64,000 nucleotides of DNA from Butyricicoccus pullicaecorum DSM 23266 (GCF_900167005.1 NZ_FUXW01000008.1:23660-87659); one strand, 5' to 3'; numbered from the stretch's first letter, positions 43,729 to 53,133 are shown. A program made the numbers and translations. Notes: a model not told the origin generated them from the sequence alone.

Positions 43729-43965
43729 AACCACCGCACCCCTAATTGAAGCTTTCGCCAGCCTTTCTCGAAAGGCTGCGGGTTCTCAGGGCAGCGCCCT
43801 GAGCCGGACTCCGCAGAGTCCGGAATCCCCTTTTGATTTTCCCGTCCCCCGCAAGGGAAAATCAACTAAAAAATGATTTTCAGCGCGACCCGCAGGTCGC
43901 AAGACTCTTTTGCGCGCTAAGCGCGCTCATGTGAAAACCAACCCCATTGGGTTGGTTTTCTTTTT
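43729..43965 (+). repeat. Intergenic multi-hairpin repeat element, copy F (complete)
   Basis: AACCACCGCACCCC just after the ybaK-like stop. Hairpins: AGCCTTTCTCGAAAGGCT; CTCAGGGCAGCGCCCTGAG; CCGGACTCCGCAGAGTCCGG; GATTTTCCC/GGGAAAATC; CGACCCGCAGGTCG; GCGCGCTAAGCGCGC; terminator AAAACCAACCC/GGGTTGGTTTT then CTTTTT (43934-43965). The fourth stem differs from all other copies yet pairs fully. Confidence 0.9.
43934..43965 (+). terminator. Terminator at the end of repeat copy F
   Basis: AAAACCAACCC, loop CATT, GGGTTGGTTTT, then C and five T. Confidence 0.9.
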
Positions 43966-44416
43966 GCGGCTGGCGCCGCAGTTTTGACTTTTCTGCTTCC
44001 GTCTCACCCGGAAGACCAGTGTTAATCCCCTTCTGAGGGGAACGGAAAGCAAGGGATGGACAACCTACGGTTTTCCACCCCTTGCGACCCCGTTTTCCCT
44101 TTCCGTCAGATATACATTTCAGCCGCCGATAGGGTGGGAAAGTACGAACTCCGCACAGCGGGAGCGTGCTATGCGGCGCTTCTGTTTATGCTAGGACTGC
44201 GGATTTGCCGTGTACTTTAAGGGACGACTGCGAGCCGAGTATCGGTTTTCTACGGTTCGGGCGCTCAGTGCGGCAGTACGACCGGTTTTTTCGGTGCCGA
44301 TCTGCGCGCCCGGGCGAGGGCGCGGCGAATCCGATGTACAGTTTGTAATCAAGGCCAAATTTGATTACAGGGTAGACAAGCGCCGCGAAAAAGTTCAAAA
44401 AAATTTGAAAAACCTC
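43966..44416 (+). other. 451 bases without a recognised gene, upstream of the S10 operon
   Basis: No frame with a ribosome-binding site and plausible product was found. Several paired segments are visible: ACGGAAAG (about 44039) with CTTTCCGT (about 44100), enclosing GCAAGGG/CCCTTGC; CGCGCCC/GGGCGCG near 44308-44327; and GTAATCAA/TTGATTAC at 44345-44370. It could encode a structured RNA, but I could not match it to 6S, SRP, tmRNA or RNase P RNA. Confidence 0.35.
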
Positions 44417-44445
44417 TTGACATTGCGCGTCCGATGCGGTAGACT
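44417..44445 (+). promoter_or_regulatory. Promoter of the S10 operon
   Basis: TTGACA (44417-44422), a 17-base spacer and TAGACT (44440-44445). It leaves a leader of about 340 bases before rpsJ. Confidence 0.75.
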
Positions 44446-44449
44446 ATTA

Positions 44450-44792
44450 ACGCACCTGTGAGAACAGGCAAGAGCGATGATGCCGGAGATTGCTGGTAGA
44501 AACCAGGTAACTTCGGCGGAGTAGGTCCGACAATCGGGCGGTTGAGACAACTGCTTATCAAGTAAGCACAATGTTCCTGCGTAAATTCGGGACTATCGGC
44601 GCGTGCGCCGGTCAGCCGATGGCACGAACCACTTGCGCTTTTGTTAAACCGGACCCCGGCACCTTTGCGTGCACTTCCGGTTATTTTCATGCCCTGAGGT
44701 GATACACCGGGCGGGGTTGCAGTTTCTCTCCGTAACGGGTCGGTACATTGCATTGCATGTACGACTGCAAAATACGAGGAGGAAAATCCAAA
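44450..44792 (+). promoter_or_regulatory. Long structured 5' leader of the S10 operon
   Basis: Contains CCTGTGAGAACAGG, GCTGGTAGAAACCAGG-like and TGCTTATCAAGTAAGCA hairpins, and GGCGCGTGCGCC. No reading frame is apparent. Ribosomal-protein operons are often autoregulated through such leaders; the ligand protein here is not known. Confidence 0.45.
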
Positions 44793-45104
44793 ATGGCAAA
44801 CGCTGAAAAGATCCGTATTCGCCTGAAGGCATACGACCACGAGCTGATCGACCAGTCCGCAGAGAAGATCGTAGAGACCGCTAAGCGCACCGGCGCTAAG
44901 GTTTCCGGCCCGATCCCGCTGCCGACCGAGAAGGAGATCGTCACCATCCTGCGCGCAGTACACAAGTACAAGGATTCCCGCGAGCAGTTTGAGCGCCGCA
45001 CCCACAAGCGTCTGATCGACATCCTGAACCCGGCTCAGAAGACTGTTGAGTCTCTGATGACCTTGGATCTGCCGGCAGGCGTAGAGATCGAGATCAAGCT
45101 CTAA
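44793..45104 (+). CDS. rpsJ: Ribosomal protein S10
   Basis: 103 residues. 30S head protein, also NusE in antitermination. [29 protein letters not shown] and the [15 protein letters not shown] loop are diagnostic. ATG 44793 was chosen because it begins [11 protein letters not shown] and follows GAGGAGG. First gene of the operon. Confidence 0.98.
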   Translation: MANAEKIRIRLKAYDHELIDQSAEKIVETAKRTGAKVSGPIPLPTEKEIVTILRAVHKYKDSREQFERRTHKRLIDILNPAQKTVESLMTLDLPAGVEIEIKL

Positions 45105-45319
45105 ATCGTTTGATACGTCGTTGCACGCTGCGCCAGGTATCCCAAATACGCGGCCTCGCGTGCGCCTAGTCTGAAACGATTTAAAATTATCTCACTTTCG
45201 CACACACTCCGCGGACTTTAACCCAATCCGCGGGTTGTTCACCTAGCCGCCATCTGGAGCGGCGGGGTCAAGTTGGCGGTTCCGCCCGTCAACCAATAAC
45301 CTTTAAGGAGGAAAAACGT
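45105..45319 (+). promoter_or_regulatory. Structured spacer between rpsJ and rplC
   Basis: 215 bases with no gene. ATCGTTT just after the rpsJ stop pairs with AAACGAT at 45172. Then CCGCGGA/TCCGCGG and TTGGCGG/CCGCCCGTCAA hairpins follow before the rplC ribosome-binding site. No T-run terminator is seen, so transcription probably continues. A translational control element is possible. Confidence 0.4.
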
Positions 45320-46018
45320 ATGAAGAAAGCAATCATCGGCAAGAAGATTGGTATGACCCAGATCTTCGACGCTGAGGGCAAGGTAATCCCGGTTACCGTC
45401 ATCGAGGCAGGTCCCTGCGTCGTAACTCAGCTCAAGACCGAGGAAAAGGAAGGCTACAACGCTGTACAGATGGGCTTCCAGGACGTTAAGGAAAAGAAGC
45501 TCAACAAGCCGCAGATGGGCCACCTGAAGAAGGCTGGCGAGGCTGTCAAGAAGTACCTGAAGGAGTTCCGTTTCGACGACTGCTCCATGTTCCAGGTCGG
45601 CGACACCATCAAGGCTGATATGTTCGCAGAGGGCGATTACGTAGACGTAACCGGTATCTCCAAGGGTAAGGGCTACGCTGGCGTTATCAAGCGCTGGAAC
45701 GCAGGCCGCTCCCCGATGAGCCACGGTGCTGGCCCGATGCATCGCCATCAGGGTTCCATGGGCGCTTGCTCTGATCCGTCCAAGATCATGAAGGGCAAGA
45801 TGATGCCTGGTCACCTGGGCGCTGAGCAGGTTACCATCCAGAACCTGGACGTTGTCAAGGTTGACGCAGAGATGAACCTGATCGCTGTTCGTGGCGCAAT
45901 CCCCGGCCCCAAGGGCGGTATCGTATTCCTGAAGAATACCGTCAAGAACAACCGCGTTGCTAAGGGTCCGGCTGCTGCAGTCAGCAAGAACCCGCAGAAG
46001 GCTTCGGCCAGAAAGTAA
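45320..46018 (+). CDS. rplC: Ribosomal protein L3
   Basis: 232 residues. Early assembly protein reaching the peptidyl-transferase centre. It starts [17 protein letters not shown] and has the central [11 protein letters not shown] and [14 protein letters not shown] loop that carries the methylated Gln in some bacteria. The Lys-rich tail is slightly long. AAGGAGG precedes the ATG. Confidence 0.98.
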   Translation: MKKAIIGKKIGMTQIFDAEGKVIPVTVIEAGPCVVTQLKTEEKEGYNAVQMGFQDVKEKKLNKPQMGHLKKAGEAVKKYLKEFRFDDCSMFQVGDTIKADMFAEGDYVDVTGISKGKGYAGVIKRWNAGRSPMSHGAGPMHRHQGSMGACSDPSKIMKGKMMPGHLGAEQVTIQNLDVVKVDAEMNLIAVRGAIPGPKGGIVFLKNTVKNNRVAKGPAAAVSKNPQKASARK

Positions 46019-46037
46019 GGGGAGGAGGAAATAAGTC

Positions 46038-46661
46038 ATGCCTACCGTTAAGGTTTACAATATGGCCGGTCAGCAGACCGGCGAGATGGAGCTCAACGCC
46101 GCAGTATTCGGCATCGAGCCCAACGTACCCGCGATGCACGCAGCAGTCAAGAACTACCTGGCTAACTGCCGTCAGGGTACTCAGTCCACGCTCACCCGCT
46201 CCGAGGTTCGTGGCGGCGGCATCAAGCCGTGGCGCCAGAAGGGCACCGGCCGCGCTCGTCAGGGCTCGATCCGTGCACCCCAGTGGACTCACGGCGGTAT
46301 CGCTCTGGGCCCCAAGCCCCGTTCTTACCGCTACAGCCTGAACAAGAAGCTGAAGCGCCTGGCAATGCTGTCCGCACTGTCCGCTAAGGCTCAGGCAGGC
46401 GAGATGATCGTCGTTGACGGTCTGGATATGGGCGAGATCAAGACCAAGACTTTCGCTGGTTTCCTCAAGTCTGTTGAGTCCACCGGCAAGGCTCTGGTTG
46501 TTACCCCCGAGGTTCGCAAGAACATCGTAAAGTCCGCTGCTAACATCCCGGGCGTTCGCACCACCATCGCGTCCACCCTCAATGTTTACGACATCCTCAA
46601 CGCTGACATGTTCATCATGGACAAGGATGCGGTACAGAAGCTCGAGGAGGTATACGCATAA
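46038..46661 (+). CDS. rplD: Ribosomal protein L4
   Basis: 207 residues. Lines the exit tunnel through its extended loop ([21 protein letters not shown]). The C-terminal Rossmann-like body ends [20 protein letters not shown]. The stop overlaps the rplW start by one base (TAATG). Confidence 0.98.
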   Translation: MPTVKVYNMAGQQTGEMELNAAVFGIEPNVPAMHAAVKNYLANCRQGTQSTLTRSEVRGGGIKPWRQKGTGRARQGSIRAPQWTHGGIALGPKPRSYRYSLNKKLKRLAMLSALSAKAQAGEMIVVDGLDMGEIKTKTFAGFLKSVESTGKALVVTPEVRKNIVKSAANIPGVRTTIASTLNVYDILNADMFIMDKDAVQKLEEVYA

Positions 46662-46954
46662 TGAAATTCGCACATGACGTAATCAGAAAGCCTGTTATCA
46701 CCGAGCGTTCCATGTCCGGTCTGGCTGAGAACAAGTACGTGTTCGAGGTTGCTCCCGGCGCAGGCAAGATCGAGATCAAGAAGGCGATCGAAGAGATCTT
46801 CGGCGTAAAGGTTGCTAAGGTTAACACCATCAAGCTGCCCGGCAAGTGGAAGCGCATGGGCGTTTACACCGGCAAGACCGCTGCTAAGAAGAAGGCAATC
46901 GTCACCCTGACCGACGATTCCAAGAAGATCGAGATCTTCGAGAACATGATGTAA
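46661..46954 (+). CDS. rplW: Ribosomal protein L23
   Basis: 97 residues. Tunnel-exit protein that docks SRP and trigger factor. It begins [18 protein letters not shown], with the conserved [18 protein letters not shown] loop shortened as in bacteria. Translationally coupled to rplD. Confidence 0.98.
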   Translation: MKFAHDVIRKPVITERSMSGLAENKYVFEVAPGAGKIEIKKAIEEIFGVKVAKVNTIKLPGKWKRMGVYTGKTAAKKKAIVTLTDDSKKIEIFENMM

Positions 46955-47112
46955 GTTCCGGCGCGTCCCACTCTTAAATAGGAGAGGGAAACCGTTCGGA
47001 CGCGGCGCGGAGGATGCAGAAAAGTGTCCTCCACCGCAAAAGGACTCCCGGAGTCCGGTTATGGGGAAAGCACCCCGATAAGAAAGCATATGATTTAAGG
47101 AGTTGAAATCAA
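46955..47112 (+). promoter_or_regulatory. Structured spacer between rplW and rplB
   Basis: 158 bases, no gene. Hairpins: GGCGCGTCC with GGACGCGGCGC (about 46962-47008), GGAGGA/TCCTCC, GGACTCCCGGAGTCC and GGGG/CCCC near the rplB site. The gap is unusual since rplW and rplB are normally adjacent. Confidence 0.4.
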
Positions 47113-47946
47113 ATGGCGATCAAGACTTTCAACCCGACGACCCCGTCCCGCAGAAACATGACCGTTCTGTCTTTCAAGGGTCTGTCTAAGGTGAAGCCCG
47201 AGAAGAGCCTTCTCGTAAAGCTCAAGAAGACCGCCGGCCGCAACAGCTACGGCCGCATCACCGTCCGTCATCATGGCGGCGGCAACAAGCAGAAGTACCG
47301 TATCATCGACTTCAAGCGTCAGAAGATGGAGATGCCCGCTACCGTCATGACCCTGGAGTACGATCCGAACCGTTCTGCTAACATCGCGCTCATCCAGTAC
47401 GAGGATGGCGTTAAGGCATATATCCTCGCTCCCGAGGGTCTGAAGATCGGCGACAAGGTCGTATCTTCCGCAACCGCGGACATCAAGCCCGGCAACTGCC
47501 TGCCGATCGCTAACATCCCGGTTGGTACCATCATCCACAACATCGAGCTGTATCCTGGCAAGGGTGCGCAGCTGGTTCGCTCCGCAGGCGTTGCTGCACA
47601 GCTGATGGCAAAGGAGAACGGCAAGGCACAGGTTCGCCTGCCCTCCGGCGAAGTTCGTTACGTTCGCCTCGACTGCAAGGCTACCATCGGCCAGGTCGGC
47701 AACCAGGATCACTCCAACGTTCAGCTGGGTAAGGCTGGCCGTACCCGTCACATGGGTATCCGCCCGACCGTCCGCGGTTCTGTTATGAACCCCTGCGATC
47801 ACCCGCATGGTGGTGGTGAGGGTAAGAGCCCGATCGGCCGTCCCTCTCCGGTTACCCCGTGGGGCAAGCCGGCTATGGGTTACAAGACCCGCAAGAAGAA
47901 TCACCGCACCGACAAGCAGATTGTCAAGCGTCGTAACGGCAAGTAA
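47113..47946 (+). CDS. rplB: Ribosomal protein L2
   Basis: 277 residues. Needed for subunit joining and peptidyl transfer. It carries [22 protein letters not shown] and the conserved catalytic-centre loop [19 protein letters not shown] near the C-terminus. Confidence 0.98.
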   Translation: MAIKTFNPTTPSRRNMTVLSFKGLSKVKPEKSLLVKLKKTAGRNSYGRITVRHHGGGNKQKYRIIDFKRQKMEMPATVMTLEYDPNRSANIALIQYEDGVKAYILAPEGLKIGDKVVSSATADIKPGNCLPIANIPVGTIIHNIELYPGKGAQLVRSAGVAAQLMAKENGKAQVRLPSGEVRYVRLDCKATIGQVGNQDHSNVQLGKAGRTRHMGIRPTVRGSVMNPCDHPHGGGEGKSPIGRPSPVTPWGKPAMGYKTRKKNHRTDKQIVKRRNGK

Positions 47947-47964
47947 GGAAAGGAGACTTAAAAC

Positions 47965-48246
47965 ATGGGCAGAAGCATTAAGAAGGGCCCTTTTGTGGCT
48001 CCTGAGCTTTACAAAAGAGTCGTTGCAATGAACGAGGCAGGCGAAAAGAAGGTCGTTAAGACCTGGTCTCGTGCCTCCACCATTTTCCCGGAATTCGTTG
48101 GCCACACCATCGCAGTGCATGACGGCCGCAAGCACGTTCCGGTATATGTGACCGAAGACATGGTAGGTCATAAGCTGGGCGAGTTCGCGCCGACCCGTAC
48201 CTACAAGGGCCACGCGGGCAGCAAGACCTCCAACAACGGTAAGTAA
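47965..48246 (+). CDS. rpsS: Ribosomal protein S19
   Basis: 93 residues. 30S head protein contacting the B1 bridge. [18 protein letters not shown] and [19 protein letters not shown] are diagnostic. AAAGGAG site 18 bases after rplB. Confidence 0.98.
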   Translation: MGRSIKKGPFVAPELYKRVVAMNEAGEKKVVKTWSRASTIFPEFVGHTIAVHDGRKHVPVYVTEDMVGHKLGEFAPTRTYKGHAGSKTSNNGK

Positions 48247-48262
48247 GGGGAGGTAAGAACAA

Positions 48263-48598
48263 ATGGAAGCAAGAGCAATTGTTAGAAATGTCCGCATGAC
48301 CCCCCGCAAGATGAAGCTCATCTGTGACCTCATCCGCGGTAAGGACGCTGGCACCGCAATGGCTATCATTATGAACACCCCGAAGGCTGCCTCTGAGGTT
48401 ATGGCAAAGCTGCTCAAGAGCGCTGTTGCTAACGCAGAGAACAACCACGGCATGGACACCGACAAGCTGTATGTCAAGGAAGTCCATGTAGCACCTGGCC
48501 CGATCATGAAGCGCGTTATGCCGCGTGCACAGGGCCGTGCATTCCGCATCCTGAAGAGAACCTCTCATGTCACTCTGGTTCTCGCAGAGAAAGAATAA
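48263..48598 (+). CDS. rplV: Ribosomal protein L22
   Basis: 111 residues. Its beta-hairpin lines the exit tunnel ([20 protein letters not shown]). It starts [27 protein letters not shown] precedes the start. Confidence 0.98.
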   Translation: MEARAIVRNVRMTPRKMKLICDLIRGKDAGTAMAIIMNTPKAASEVMAKLLKSAVANAENNHGMDTDKLYVKEVHVAPGPIMKRVMPRAQGRAFRILKRTSHVTLVLAEKE

Positions 48599-48612
48599 GG
48601 GGAGGTTAAACA

Positions 48613-49377
48613 ATGGGCCAGAAAGTTAATCCGCACGGTCTCCGTGTAGGCGTAATCAAGAATTGGGATTCCCGTTGGTTCGCAAAGGACGCACAGTTCG
48701 GCGATCTCCTCGTGGAAGACTACAACATCCGTAAGGTTCTGAAGAAGAAGCTGTACGACGCAGGCGTTGCAGCAATCGAGATCGAGCGTACCCAGAAGGA
48801 CGTTAAGATCATCCTTCAGGTTGCACGTCCGGGCCTGGTTATCGGCAAGGGCGGCGAGCTGATCGAGAAGCTGCAGGCTGAGATGAGCAAGATGATCGCA
48901 AAGCCGGTCAAGATCTCCATCATCGAGCTGAAGAACCCCGACACCAACGCTCAGCTGGTTGCAGAGAACATCGCTTCTCAGCTGGAGAAGCGTATCTCCT
49001 TCCGCCGCGCAATGAAGCAGTCCATGGGCCGCGCAATGCGCATGGGTGCGAAGGGCATCAAGACCTGCTGCTCCGGCCGTCTGGGCGGTGCAGAAATCGC
49101 ACGTACCGAGCACTACCATGAGGGTACTATCCCGCTGCAGACTCTGCGTGCAGACATCGACTACGGTTTTGCTGAGGCAAACACCACCTATGGTAAGATC
49201 GGTGTCAAGGTTTGGATTTACAAGGGCGAAGTCCTGACCGGCGGTCCCCGTCTGGGCCGTTCGATCGAGGCTCCGAAGCCCGCTTTCGAGCGCCGCGACC
49301 GCCGCGACCGCCGCAATGGCGACCGTCGCAACGGTGACCGTCGTCGCGCACCGCGTCAGGAAGGAGGCAACCGCTAA
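48613..49377 (+). CDS. rpsC: Ribosomal protein S3
   Basis: 254 residues, longer than usual through an Arg/Asp/Asn-rich tail ([19 protein letters not shown]). KH domain with [13 protein letters not shown]. It is part of the mRNA entry helicase. It ends TAATG, overlapping rplP by one base. Confidence 0.97.
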   Translation: MGQKVNPHGLRVGVIKNWDSRWFAKDAQFGDLLVEDYNIRKVLKKKLYDAGVAAIEIERTQKDVKIILQVARPGLVIGKGGELIEKLQAEMSKMIAKPVKISIIELKNPDTNAQLVAENIASQLEKRISFRRAMKQSMGRAMRMGAKGIKTCCSGRLGGAEIARTEHYHEGTIPLQTLRADIDYGFAEANTTYGKIGVKVWIYKGEVLTGGPRLGRSIEAPKPAFERRDRRDRRNGDRRNGDRRRAPRQEGGNR

Positions 49378-49805
49378 TGCTGCTCCCCAAGAGAGTTAAA
49401 TATCGTCGCGTACACAGAGGCCGCCTGAAGGGCAAGGCTTCCCGCGGCAACTTCGTTGCATACGGTGATTTCGGCATTGCGGCAACTGAGCCCGCATGGA
49501 TCACCTCGAACCAGATCGAGGCAGCCCGTATCGCTATGACCCGTTACACCAAGCGTGGTGGTAAGGTCTGGATCAAGATTTTCCCCGACAAGCCGGTTAC
49601 CGAGAAGCCTGCTGAGACCCGAATGGGTTCCGGTAAGGGCTCTCCGGAGTACTGGGTAGCTGTTGTTAAGCCGGGCCGCGTTCTCTTCGAGATCGCTGGT
49701 GTTTCCGAGGAAGTTGCTCGTGAGGCACTGCGTCTGGCTAGCCACAAGCTGCCGGTCAAGACCAAGTTTGTAGCCCGTGAGACTAAGATTGGTGGTGAAG
49801 AATGA
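49377..49805 (+). CDS. rplP: Ribosomal protein L16
   Basis: 142 residues. Contacts A-site tRNA. It begins [20 protein letters not shown] and has [19 protein letters not shown]. Coupled to rpsC and rpmC. Confidence 0.98.
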   Translation: MLLPKRVKYRRVHRGRLKGKASRGNFVAYGDFGIAATEPAWITSNQIEAARIAMTRYTKRGGKVWIKIFPDKPVTEKPAETRMGSGKGSPEYWVAVVKPGRVLFEIAGVSEEVAREALRLASHKLPVKTKFVARETKIGGEE

Positions 49806-50002
49806 TGAAGGCAAAAGAGATTAGAGAGATGAGCGCCGCTGAGCTCGAGACCAAGATCGCGGAGCTGAAGAAGGACCTCTTTAACCTGAGACTTCAGCAT
49901 GCTACCAACCAGCTTGACAACACCAACAAGATTTCCGAGGTTAAGCGCGATATCGCGCGTGTCAACACCGTTCTCCGCGAGCTTCAGCTTGCGGGCAAGT
50001 AA
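49802..50002 (+). CDS. rpmC: Ribosomal protein L29
   Basis: 66 residues. A helical hairpin at the tunnel exit: [26 protein letters not shown]. Two adjacent ATGs (49802, 49805) are possible; the second gives the more usual MKAKEIRE start. Overlaps the rplP stop. Confidence 0.97.
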   Translation: MMKAKEIREMSAAELETKIAELKKDLFNLRLQHATNQLDNTNKISEVKRDIARVNTVLRELQLAGK

Positions 50003-50017
50003 GGGAGGTAAGCGAAG

Positions 50018-50275
50018 TTGAGCGAGAGAGCGTTACGCAAGACCAGAGTCGGCAAGGTCGTATCCGACAAGATGGACAAGACCATTGTCGTTGCTATCGA
50101 GGACAGCGTTCAGCATCCTCTGTATAAGAAGGTTATGAAGAGAACCTACAAGCTGAAGGCACACGACGAGAACAACGAGTGCAAGATCGGCGATAAGGTT
50201 AAGGTTATGGAGACCCGCCCGCTGTCCAAGGACAAGCGCTGGAGACTGGTCGAAGTGATCGAGAAGGCTAAGTAA
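50018..50275 (+). CDS. rpsQ: Ribosomal protein S17
   Basis: 85 residues, OB fold binding 16S rRNA 5' domain ([22 protein letters not shown]). The TTG start follows GGGAGG by 9 bases. Confidence 0.97.
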   Translation: MSERALRKTRVGKVVSDKMDKTIVVAIEDSVQHPLYKKVMKRTYKLKAHDENNECKIGDKVKVMETRPLSKDKRWRLVEVIEKAK

Positions 50276-50289
50276 GGAGGAGCGCACAC

Positions 50290-50658
50290 ATGATTCAGCA
50301 GGAAACTTTTCTGCGCGCGGCTGACAACAGCGGCGCAAAGGAGCTGAAGTGCATTCGTGTTCTCGGCGGCTCCACCCGTAAGTACGGCAACATCGGCGAC
50401 GTTATCGTCTGCTCCGTCCGCAAGGCAACCCCGGGCGGCGGCGTCAAGAAGGGCGACGTTGTCAAGGCTGTTATCGTCCGCTCTGTAAAGGGCCTGCGCC
50501 GCGCGGACGGCAGCTACATCCGCTTCGACGAGAACGCGGCTGTCATCATCAAGGAAGATAAGAACCCCAGAGGTACCCGTATCTTTGGGCCCGTTGCACG
50601 CGAGCTGCGCGACAAGGACTACATGAAGATCCTGTCTCTGGCTCCCGAAGTACTGTAA
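50290..50658 (+). CDS. rplN: Ribosomal protein L14
   Basis: 122 residues. Contacts h14 in an intersubunit bridge. [21 protein letters not shown] at the start and [24 protein letters not shown] at the end are diagnostic. Confidence 0.98.
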   Translation: MIQQETFLRAADNSGAKELKCIRVLGGSTRKYGNIGDVIVCSVRKATPGGGVKKGDVVKAVIVRSVKGLRRADGSYIRFDENAAVIIKEDKNPRGTRIFGPVARELRDKDYMKILSLAPEVL

Positions 50659-50673
50659 GGAGGTCCCCGAAAC

Positions 50674-50991
50674 ATGAATACTCTGCATCTCAAGACGGGC
50701 GACACCGCAGTTGTCCTCTCCGGTAAGGAGAAGGGCAAGCAGGGCAAGGTTCTGTCCGTTAACCCGAAGAAGGGCATGGTAGTCGTAGAGGGTGTCAACA
50801 TGATCACCTGCCACCAGAAGCCCCGCCGCCAGGGTGAGACCGGCGGCATCGTAAAGCGCGAGGGCGCACTGCGCGCTTGCAAGCTGATGAAGGTTTGCCC
50901 GAAGTGCGGCAAGCCCACCCGCCCCGCTGCCAAGATTCTTGAGAACGGCCAGAAGGTTGCCGTTTGCAAGAAGTGCGGCGAGACCATTTAA
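50674..50991 (+). CDS. rplX: Ribosomal protein L24 (zinc-ribbon form)
   Basis: 105 residues. Assembly initiator with a KOW motif (GDTAVVLSGKEKGKQGKVLS). The C-terminal CPKCGKP...CKKCG supplies four Cys, the zinc-binding form seen in part of the Firmicutes. Confidence 0.97.
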   Translation: MNTLHLKTGDTAVVLSGKEKGKQGKVLSVNPKKGMVVVEGVNMITCHQKPRRQGETGGIVKREGALRACKLMKVCPKCGKPTRPAAKILENGQKVAVCKKCGETI

Positions 50992-51007
50992 GGAGGAGGT
51001 TTAACTT

Positions 51008-51550
51008 ATGCCCAGACTGAAAGATAAGTACGTCGCAGAGGTTGCACCTGCTCTGATGAAGAAGTTCGAGTACAAGAGCACCATGCAGATCCCGAAGATC
51101 GACAAGATCATCGTTAACTGCGGCTGCGGCAAGGAAGCAAACGGCAATGCTAAGGTTCTCGAGGCAGTTGTCCGCGACCTGACCACCATCACCGGCCAGA
51201 AGGCAGTTGTTACCACTGCTAAGAAGTCGGTTGCAAACTTCAAGCTCCGTGAGGGCATGCCGGTAGGCGCAAAGGTTACCCTGCGCTCCGACCGCATGTG
51301 GGAGTTCCTGGATCGTCTGTTCAACGTGGCTCTGCCCCGTGTACGTGACTTCCGCGGTATCTCCGCTAACTCTTTCGACGGCCGCGGCAACTACGCATTC
51401 GGCCTGAAGGAGCAGCTGATTTTCCCGGAAATCTCCTACGATCAGATCGACAAGGTTCGTGGTATGGATATCATCATCTGCACCACTGCCAACACTGACG
51501 AAGAAGCTCGCGAGCTGCTGACCCTGATGGGCGCTCCGTTCGCGAAGTAA
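51008..51550 (+). CDS. rplE: Ribosomal protein L5
   Basis: 180 residues. Binds 5S r[25 protein letters not shown] (NCG replacing the common NMG), then [15 protein letters not shown] and the closing [13 protein letters not shown]. Confidence 0.98.
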   Translation: MPRLKDKYVAEVAPALMKKFEYKSTMQIPKIDKIIVNCGCGKEANGNAKVLEAVVRDLTTITGQKAVVTTAKKSVANFKLREGMPVGAKVTLRSDRMWEFLDRLFNVALPRVRDFRGISANSFDGRGNYAFGLKEQLIFPEISYDQIDKVRGMDIIICTTANTDEEARELLTLMGAPFAK

Positions 51551-51566
51551 GAAGGAGGAGAATTCA

Positions 51567-51752
51567 ATGGCTAAGAAGGCAATGGTACTCAAGCAGCAGA
51601 AGACTCCGAAGTTCTCGACTCGTCAGTACAACCGCTGCAAGATCTGCGGCCGTCCGCACGCTTACCTGCGTGATTTCGGTATCTGCCGTATCTGCTTCCG
51701 TGAGCTGGCTTACAAGGGTCAGATCCCGGGCGTTCGCAAGGCTTCCTGGTAA
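51567..51752 (+). CDS. rpsN: Ribosomal protein S14, zinc-binding type
   Basis: 61 residues. Short C+ form with [21 protein letters not shown] holding zinc. AAGGAGGA before the ATG. It is followed by a terminator instead of rpsH: the spc operon is interrupted here. Confidence 0.98.
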   Translation: MAKKAMVLKQQKTPKFSTRQYNRCKICGRPHAYLRDFGICRICFRELAYKGQIPGVRKASW

Positions 51753-51777
51753 GCCCCGCGATTTAAGCGATTATACA

Positions 51778-51808
51778 AAGCCGCACAGCATACGCTGTGC
51801 GGCTTTTT
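51778..51808 (+). terminator. Terminator after rpsN
   Basis: GCCGCACAGC, loop ATAC, GCTGTGCGGC with flanking A and T runs. It is part of a 43-base direct repeat (51772-51814) duplicated at 52556-52598. Confidence 0.92.
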
Positions 51809-51829
51809 TGTGTTGCCAGAAATCAAAAT

Positions 51830-51867
51830 CTTAAATAATTCTTAAGCAAATCTTAAGCTGGGCTTAA
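51830..51867 (+). promoter_or_regulatory. Four CTTAA direct repeats with exact 11-base spacing
   Basis: CTTAA begins at 51830, 51841, 51852 and 51863; two copies extend to CTTAAG. This is one helical turn per repeat, the layout bound by OmpR/PhoB-family response regulators (CiaR and PhoP sites are similar). The last repeat abuts the -35. Confidence 0.7.
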
Positions 51868-51897
51868 TTGTATTTGCAGAGGGGGGAAACGTATAAT
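51868..51897 (+). promoter_or_regulatory. Promoter of the first small secreted protein gene
   Basis: TTGTAT (51868-51873), an 18-base spacer and TATAAT (51892-51897). A leader of about 190 bases without a clear frame follows. Confidence 0.65.
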
Positions 51898-52092
51898 ATA
51901 GATAAAGAAACCGGATCGCAGCCATGGTATAGCGGTTTTAATGGGATCAGAGATAAGACAGCTGAAAACGGCGGCGATATTGATATCGAATATAAGATCG
52001 CTCAACAGGATTGACCGCACATGATACAAAGCCGCGTGGCATCCATCAAGTGGTGTTTTTGCATCGGCAGGATTGTTTAAGGAGTGATTTTT

Positions 52093-52530
52093 ATGACAAA
52101 GCATACGATACGCAAAATCAGTGCGATACTCTGTGGGGTACTGCTGTGTGCAGGTACAGCACAAGCAGGGATTTATATGCGGCAAAAAGATCTTGTCGCG
52201 GAGCAGAAGAAGCAAATGACGTGTCGGGAAGAGGATTATCGAGTCTCCTTGGGCAACAATGGTACGGAAAAGGAAATTTGCAGAGCACCTATCAATGATG
52301 CAACAAAAGTTGCAGTTGTTTTTCAAGGAACAGGCGGGCCGGAAAAGGTAAAAATTAGAATTTACCAGAGTGGGGAGCAATCTGACGAGATCGTCAAAGT
52401 AGAGACCCTACCGCTTGGCGACGCAGCGGCGGTATCCATTGACCGGGATGCATTTGATGAGTTTTATATCACCGCAGAGGTCACAGAGGGAATGGGTGGC
52501 AACGCTACATTTCGGGTTTCGTGGACTTGA
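52093..52530 (+). CDS. Small secreted protein (first gene in the spc-operon insert)
   Basis: 145 residues. Signal peptide about 1-25 (TIRKISAILCGVLLCAGTAQA), then a polar linker and a likely beta-sandwich (VAVVFQGTGGPEKVKIRIYQ, FYITAEVTEGMGGNATFRV). A similar closing pattern occurs in the 53286 protein, suggesting relatedness. AAGGAG lies 9 bases before ATG 52093. Its promoter carries a response-regulator-type repeat array, so expression is probably conditional. Codon use is more AT-rich than in the flanking ribosomal genes. Function unknown. Confidence 0.6.
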   Translation: MTKHTIRKISAILCGVLLCAGTAQAGIYMRQKDLVAEQKKQMTCREEDYRVSLGNNGTEKEICRAPINDATKVAVVFQGTGGPEKVKIRIYQSGEQSDEIVKVETLPLGDAAAVSIDRDAFDEFYITAEVTEGMGGNATFRVSWT

Positions 52531-52561
52531 GTCAGTAAAGTAAACTTTTTCAAGGTATACA

Positions 52562-52593
52562 AAGTCGCACAGTACATGCTGTGCGGCTTTTTT
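52562..52593 (+). terminator. Terminator after the first small secreted protein gene
   Basis: GTCGCACAG, loop TACAT, with GCTGTGCGGC followed by TTTTTT. It differs from the rpsN terminator at four positions in 43, all transitions. Confidence 0.85.
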
Positions 52594-52622
52594 GTGTTTC
52601 AAGGAGTCATTTCAGAAAGCGA

Positions 52623-52651
52623 TTGACAGGATATTTCGTACATTATATAAT
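52623..52651 (+). promoter_or_regulatory. Consensus promoter of the second small secreted protein gene
   Basis: Perfect TTGACA (52623-52628), a 17-base spacer and perfect TATAAT (52646-52651). Confidence 0.85.
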
Positions 52652-52678
52652 AAAGAAAAAATCAGAGAGGTGTTTACA

Positions 52679-53125
52679 TTGCGTCGAACGGTGTCGATTG
52701 TGACAGTTGCAGCATGTACTGTCTTGATTGTCGGGCTTTTTGTCTGGACGCGGTCGTTTCGCACTGCGCCGAGTGAGTATGCGTCGGCTGTGCCAGTGAG
52801 CGGCGTAACTTGGCAGATACAACCTGACCAGACGCAGCTGGACTGGGGCATGTACAACGAGAGTGGCGCAGATTTGCTGTTTGGTGAGCAAATGGCTCTG
52901 GAATATCAGAAGGACGGAACTTGGGTGGAAGTGCTGACGCGGTTGAGCCGTCGCGCTTCGGAGCGTTCATATACCGCCATTGGGCGAGAGTGCCCGGACG
53001 AGGGAAGCACACAGGGAACATTTTCCTTGAATGAATACCCGGCACTTCGTGCGGGGACATATCGTCTGGTCATTCCGCTGGACAGTGGACAAGCACTGTT
53101 CAGTCAATCATTTGTTATATCCTGA
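52679..53125 (+). CDS. Secreted or membrane-anchored Ig-like protein
   Basis: 148 residues from TTG 52679 (GAGAGGTG site; lies after the promoter, so longer starts are excluded). An N-terminal anchor/signal (VSIVTVAACTVLIVGLFVW) is followed by a Big_14-like immunoglobulin domain: LDWGMYNESGADLLFGEQMA, then DGTWVEVL and the closing AGTYRLVIPL. These patterns are typical of that domain. The partner is unknown. Second gene of the insert. Confidence 0.65.
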   Translation: MRRTVSIVTVAACTVLIVGLFVWTRSFRTAPSEYASAVPVSGVTWQIQPDQTQLDWGMYNESGADLLFGEQMALEYQKDGTWVEVLTRLSRRASERSYTAIGRECPDEGSTQGTFSLNEYPALRAGTYRLVIPLDSGQALFSQSFVIS

Positions 53126-53133
53126 CTGTGGAA

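Noticed and set aside
44186..44398. Short minus-strand reading frame upstream of rpsJ
   Set aside because: No ribosome-binding site, no recognisable domain, and it overlaps strong inverted repeats.
44450..44792. T-box or known metabolite riboswitch before rpsJ
   Set aside because: No AGGGUGGNACCGCG-type T-box sequence or other conserved riboswitch core could be found by eye.
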